This document shows positions 58,840-64,000 of a stretch of 64,000 nucleotides of DNA, one piece after another. How positions within the stretch are numbered: position 1 is the first letter of the stretch; each line of letters begins with the position of its first letter. The translations under genes and the position numbers were made by a program. Under the pieces are notes generated by a model. That model had not been told where the DNA came from and searched no databases. It worked only from the letters and a program-made list of their open reading frames with translations. The DNA comes from Paralvinella palmiformis. Lineage: Eukaryota; Annelida; Polychaeta; Terebellida; Alvinellidae. Location of the stretch: positions 287,001-351,000 of the forward strand of contig JAODUP010000408.1 in NCBI GenBank assembly GCA_025642065.1, in the 5' to 3' direction.

Positions 58840-61126
58840 ACGACGAGTGAGCGAAGTCAAATTGGTTGTCATTTAGCGTCGGCTGGACGCGCGTCGGTTC
58901 TGTGTGAGAGTCTCTTGACGACAGAATGACGCCTAGATGTCGTCATCTCTACTTATGGTCGACGGTAGATGGCGGCACCGAGATGACACTTGATGGAGGT
59001 TAGGATGGCTAGATGGCGCCACCTAGTGGAGAGGAGGTAACGCGACACCACGGCTGGGATCCGATTTGACGACGGTCCCGTTTAGTATACGCGAGGAGCT
59101 AACTGGGCATAGGACAGGTGGATGGATACACATACAAACAAAGCAGGCGGGCAGGCGGGCAGGCGGGCGGGACAGGAAGGCAAGACAGATAGACTGAAAG
59201 ACAAACAGATCTATTGACAAAGAAGTACTCAAAGAAAACATCGACAGACAGACAGACATACGGATAAAAACGGACAGACGAACGGATAGGAGTACGGGAG
59301 ACAGGCAAAATAGACATTCGAAAAGACAGTCAGATGAACAAACACGGAACAAAAACACACATGCGTGTGTGTGTGCAGAAATTTTGGACCCCAAAACCAA
59401 CGGACATAAGCCAAACAACCGACGCCATGTTGTTTATCTGCTCCTGTCGTCTGATTGTAAGTTTTCTCTCTAAATAAACATCAATTTCCCCCCGAACCAC
59501 TGAAATGCTATTCACTGAAAGTTTAGTTTTTCGATTAATTATATTTTTCTCCTGCCGAAGCGCTTCGTAAATCACGGCATCGTTTACGTCTGTAGTGAAT
59601 GAAACATCCGTCTGCGTACCGGGCGATGAATCGTTTATCAATATTTATAATATGAAATAATTACCATAAATGGTGTTGGCGTTATATGTTTTAGCAGCAG
59701 TACGCAGCTATAAACCATTACTATACCATGTTGTGTCGCCAGTTTTGTCTCCTTTACACCTTTAATGGGTTTTGTTCGTGCGATTATAAAAGGTAAATAG
59801 GTAAATAATTGTAGGCAAAGAAATATGAATCATGTGTTCGACCTTATCCTAATAGTGTGAGACAATGTTAGTAAAAATTATAATCGTCGATCTTTTCTCT
59901 GTTTGTTTGTTTGTTTGAAGATCTATATATGAACATACACATGCCAGCGCGCACGCAAATACACACACGCATACACACACACATACGCACACGCCTGCTA
60001 GAACATTACACAACTGATGAAACATTCTCCGTATTTAAAACCCTAGAGAATCGTCTAGAGGTTCTGTTCACGATTTGTCATTCTCTGTGCCAGTGCATTT
60101 TCACACACTGTTAAAACGCACAGACATCAGGACCAGATACTAAAGCACTATAGTGATGCATCCAGGGACGCCCAGGATCTCGTCCTCTCCGCCAGATGGC
60201 GCCGCGTCGTCTCGCCGAAGACACGAACTCACGCCGTCGCTTCCGGTTTCGCACTTGATCCATGGCGCCTCCCGGTCACCCGGTGGCGCCACCGTTCAGG
60301 ATACGAGTGACGTCGGTTCGTTACATTTGGTTATCGGTACACGTGTCGGCAGCTATCACCAAATATAAATATTGTCCTCCTCTCGGCAGAAATAATTCCG
60401 GATAGCTCTCCAGGCACGATAACTGGATCCAGAATGGTCACATAGTCGGTCAGACGACCCGAGGCGAGGCGCGAACCGGGCGTTTGTTGGCTAACGTTGA
60501 AGCTCTCCCCCTTCGTTATTATAAGGCAGCCATAGGGGCGGCATGCCCCACGGGCGGTTGGAATATGGCAATGGTGGGATGTTATTTAGATAGAGGCGGC
60601 GATGTGTTGGTTGTGGCCACCGACATCAGAGAGGTGACGATGGAATCAAAGTGACAACACAATGGCAGAGATGGCGTTTGGAAAAATGAGCAAATCACTT
60701 TGGGCCATTTTTACGCCGTTTCCGCCCTTGCTCTCTCTCTCCCCCTTCCACTTCCGGCCGCCATATTGTCTGATACATTCTATGGTAGTCGCCGCCTGGA
60801 GCCAGGAGGGAGACCTTATGTGTCCCGTTCGCACAAACCTGGATTGTGTCGGGCCGGATCCTGAACGGCCCGGGGCGTCCTTCTTTATCGAAGTGTAACA
60901 ACGAGGCGGACCGGCGGACGGACGGACGGGTGGACAGTCAAACAGAAGAAGGGACGGACGGACGGACGGATGGACCAAACCTATCAGGATAGAAGCCTCT
61001 GGCATTATAAACAAATTGTCTGCCGACAGCTTGAATAAAAGTCGTCAGCCATATTGGACAGATGTCACGTGGTTATTCTAAACAGTGCAGGTTTTACATT
61101 GATGAACACGTGACTCGGCGACCTTA

Positions 61127-61130
<4 letters not shown>
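58840..61130. other. Mixed unique block
   Basis: Contains degenerate CAGA/GGCA repeats at 59.1-59.3 kb and a CG-containing block at 60.12-61.09 kb. No gene supported. Confidence 0.4.
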
Positions 61131-61197
<67 letters not shown>

Positions 61198-61318
61198 CCT
61201 AAGACTTCAACTGGATATCCAACATCTCGACTCTAAAATGTATCTACTCTAAGTAGAAAGGTCATTATTTACCTGTCTCCTGCGTAACCTCTATGTCAGT
61301 ATATATATATATATGTGT

Positions 61319-61458
61319 GTGTTTTAGCTGTGTATAATAAGGCACAGGCACAGAGAATCTCGAACCGTGAATTCAAACTCTGGACGTTTCTTCAGGGGAC
61401 TGAATCCAGAGTGGCGACTTTTCTTGCTGAGACATGTGTAATGTCTCACCAGTCCCTA
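61319..61458 (-). mobile_element. Dispersed repeat family D, longest copy
   Basis: The minus strand reads AGGGACTGGTGAGACATTAC, CATGTCTCAGCAAGAAAAGT, CACTCTGGATTCAGTCC, GGTTCGAGATTCTC (B-box-like), TGTGCCTTATTATACACAGC, TAAAAC, then a CA/TA tail. The two other copies (17.07 kb and 44.99 kb) each match a different half. It is probably another SINE. Confidence 0.75.
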
Positions 61459-61699
61459 AGCCGCCAAGCAAAATCAAAATACGAATCACCTACAGCCGTG
61501 GAGTTTGGGTGTAAAACACCCAAGTCAGATCACGGCAGTAGTGAGAATGTTTAGCTTAATTATCTAAGCAGCCCTATTTATAGCTATTTTTCAATTGCTG
61601 TATTTTTCTTCAAAGCAATACTATATAAACTATATAATCCAATTGTTACCGTCTTCAAAGATCAGTTTTTACAACGGGCAGGCGTCACGAAGCGACTAC

Positions 61700-61732
<33 letters not shown>

Positions 61733-62119
61733 ATGTGTGTGTGTGTGCGCGCGCGCGCGTGCGCTTGTACGTTTCGTCACTTGATGATAGTACGCGAAAA
61801 ATGTCGGAAGCCAGATTTATTTCTTCTCAACAACTTCTTCAGAGATCAGTAAGTTAACAAGTGGACATCGTCATTGTGTAGCTCTTCTGCTTGTTTATCA
61901 GGTTAATACCGACATTAGCCAGTTGTCAACATGTCAACATATCAGTATGTTAACAATGCGAAGAGTTAGGTTTTATTTAGTTTGATCTTTCCCCATTATT
62001 ATATGTCGATTATTTGCTCGTTATCTAGTTAGAGATAACAATTATATATTTATATATTTGTCATGTTCATGTCACTGATGTTCTAATGATCGTGACATCG
62101 TCCGAGCACGTGGTGTCCA

Positions 62120-62385
62120 ATAACAACTGAGATAGGATGTTAGTAAGATTTAGATTTTCTTTGACAACCGATATAACATGTTTGAAGATGCTGCATCCTA
62201 TCTGTTATATATATATTGTTACCATGGCGACCCAGATTGGACGTTTAAATACCATAAATCCTATCTGACATATTTATTGTTGACATGACAACAGAGATGG
62301 GATGTCCTCAGAACATATATCCTATCCGTCCCATTTGTCGTTGCCATAAGAACATACACAAGCTGTCCAAGTATCATACACCCGG
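62120..62385. repeat. Old diverged ~60-bp tandem repeat, 4-5 copies
   Basis: Recurring blocks: (T)ATCCTATCTG, TATTTATTGTTG, CATGACAACAGAGATGGGAT, GTTTAAATACCAT. Copies are clearly diverged (ATCCTATCCGTCCC, TTGTCGTTGCCATAAGAACA). Confidence 0.65.
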
Positions 62386-64000
62386 TCGGGGTTGTTTAAT
62401 TTTCGCCAGAAATTACGACTAATATCGATTCTCGTGTCTAGACGACACATTCCAGGTGGCGCTATATACTACACAGCTGGGGCCCATGGGCGTTACTAGC
62501 CAATCAGCACTGCGCAGCTGTTACAGTTGGATGCGGGCGCGGTTCTTCGCTGACTCGACGGCTGCTAAAATAAAATGAACAACACCCCGAACACCCCCAC
62601 AGTTCTAACAAACATCTACGATGTTGACCTATATTAAATAGTTTACTACTTTTGGTAAAGTTAATCTATTTCGCTGTTCGATCAGTGATCGATAAATCCT
62701 AACAGAAAACTGATTAAATAAAACAAAAATTTCAGACAAATATCAAACATACAACATCCACTCGTGTTGATGTTGTGGGCTGATGCTGTTGACAGTTATA
62801 TGACCATGGCTAATGTTGTTGGCTAAGATCTATTAGCTGTTGTATTATAGATAATAGCGTTGTAGATTGGGATAATGAAGACTGTAATGAAGTTGTTGAC
62901 CGATTATTTTATCTTATCAGTGATTTTGTTGACGTCGTTTACGCCGTGACACCGCTGTTGGGTCTACGTCATATTGTTGACACCGACGCTCCTGATAGAC
63001 GTATTGTTGACAGCGATGTTGTTGACCAGCCAAAACGGTCGTGCGTCGATGATTTACGGTCTATCGATCTTCGTCAGACGCCTTCAAATATGCTGAATAC
63101 GGGAAACACGATCGGTGGCGCCATCTATCAGACGAATGTGGCACCCTCCACACGGACACACGTTAAGTGGGCGCGTTACCTCCCCCCGAGACCGCCGTGT
63201 ACGTGTATATGACCATAAAAAATAAACAAAAACACACAAAAATCTCCCAAAAACCAACAACAAGCTACGCGCACAATTGTGATCCCGGACAAACCAACGA
63301 CACTTTTTAGTCTCCATTAGTCGCGGTAACAATGTGATCCGGGAGAAGCGCCAAACACGATCCCCGTCCAGCACGATCCCTTCCCCCAATATTGCCCAAT
63401 CGCGTGACACCGACGCCGAGTGCCACCTATAATGGCCGTTGGTCGCTATTGATCCGGACATATCCGGAATGCGGTGTGTTTGTATAAGCCACTGCGCTGG
63501 CCGCTATACAGCGCCGCGTATGGGTCACCTTGGTGGATATCCAGATTCCGTGTCCGGGGCACATCGATCTCGGCCGATAAACCGAAATCATTTTGTCTTG
63601 GCGCCTCCCGTGTCATTAACGCCGACTGGCTAGCTTTGAGTTGATCATTTAATACAGGTAACAGGTGAGAACTGGAGCCGAGATTGTTAGTGATATTACC
63701 TGGATCACGGGTAGACACCTGAGACTTTAGTATGACCTCCTCCATTATAGGATGAGCTATACGGTACGCCGGCTCATTATCTCTGATAATACTAGGACAG
63801 TTAGTGACCTCAGACATAAAATTTTATGATTGCATCTGCTGTGTCATCTGCTTGCGTGTGTGTGTATGTATTTCTAAGCACGCACGCATGCACCCACACG
63901 CGCGTGCACACACACACACACACACAGAATACACTAAGAGGTGTGTGTGTGTCTGTGTGTGTGTGTGTCTCTCTCTCTCTGTTTGTGTGTGTGTGTCTGT
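62386..64000. other. Right-edge stretch
   Basis: CG-containing sequence from about 62.9 to 63.65 kb. A 123-codon minus-strand frame (63446-63817) has a plausible amino-acid mix but no recognisable family or clear splice context. The edge ends in GT/AC repeats. Confidence 0.35.

Noticed and set aside
63446..63817. 123-codon minus-strand frame with ordinary composition
   Set aside because: No family motif, no clear splice or start context, and a G+C-rich stop-poor region; kept only as a remark.

Overview
The window is genomic DNA of an animal. It has spliced genes with GT-AG introns, dense microsatellites, tRNA-derived SINEs, minisatellites and fold-back elements. The two recognisable genes are a T-box gene of the Tbx2/3 (bifid/omb) class and the 5' part of a BRIP1/FANCJ helicase gene. 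The repeat style and divergence from vertebrate proteins suggest an invertebrate bilaterian, plausibly a mollusc or other lophotrochozoan; the taxon is inference and not proven by the sequence.

Layout. 1-6.3 kb: six coding exons of BRIP1 on the minus strand (6290 down to 4053), carrying the Q-motif and Walker A; the gene runs off the left edge. 6.3-23 kb: no supported gene. This stretch holds a 0.7-kb inverted repeat with two degenerate SAP-like reading frames (9.4-10.2 kb), SINE copies, a fold-back element (17.1-17.7 kb) and microsatellites. 23.07-32.87 kb: a complete Tbx2/3 coding region on the minus strand in six exons (768 residues by my splice model), with phases that close exactly at every junction. 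Its introns are filled with long (CA)n, (TA)n and (AAT)n arrays, a 12-bp tandem repeat and a candidate MITE. 32.9-64 kb: about 31 kb upstream of Tbx2/3 with no exon I can support. It alternates between very long simple repeats, two related minisatellites (29-bp and 39-bp units, 49.1-50.6 kb), an 11-bp array, a G/T-asymmetric minisatellite, SINEs, and CpG-containing unique blocks that are candidate regulatory DNA.

BRIP1 and Tbx2/3 do not share a pathway (DNA interstrand cross-link repair and transcriptional repression in development), so their adjacency is notable for genome history. TBX2, TBX4 and BRIP1 also lie close together on human chromosome 17q23, so the window may preserve an old linkage. 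Almost all other long open frames are translations of simple repeats and were not annotated as genes.
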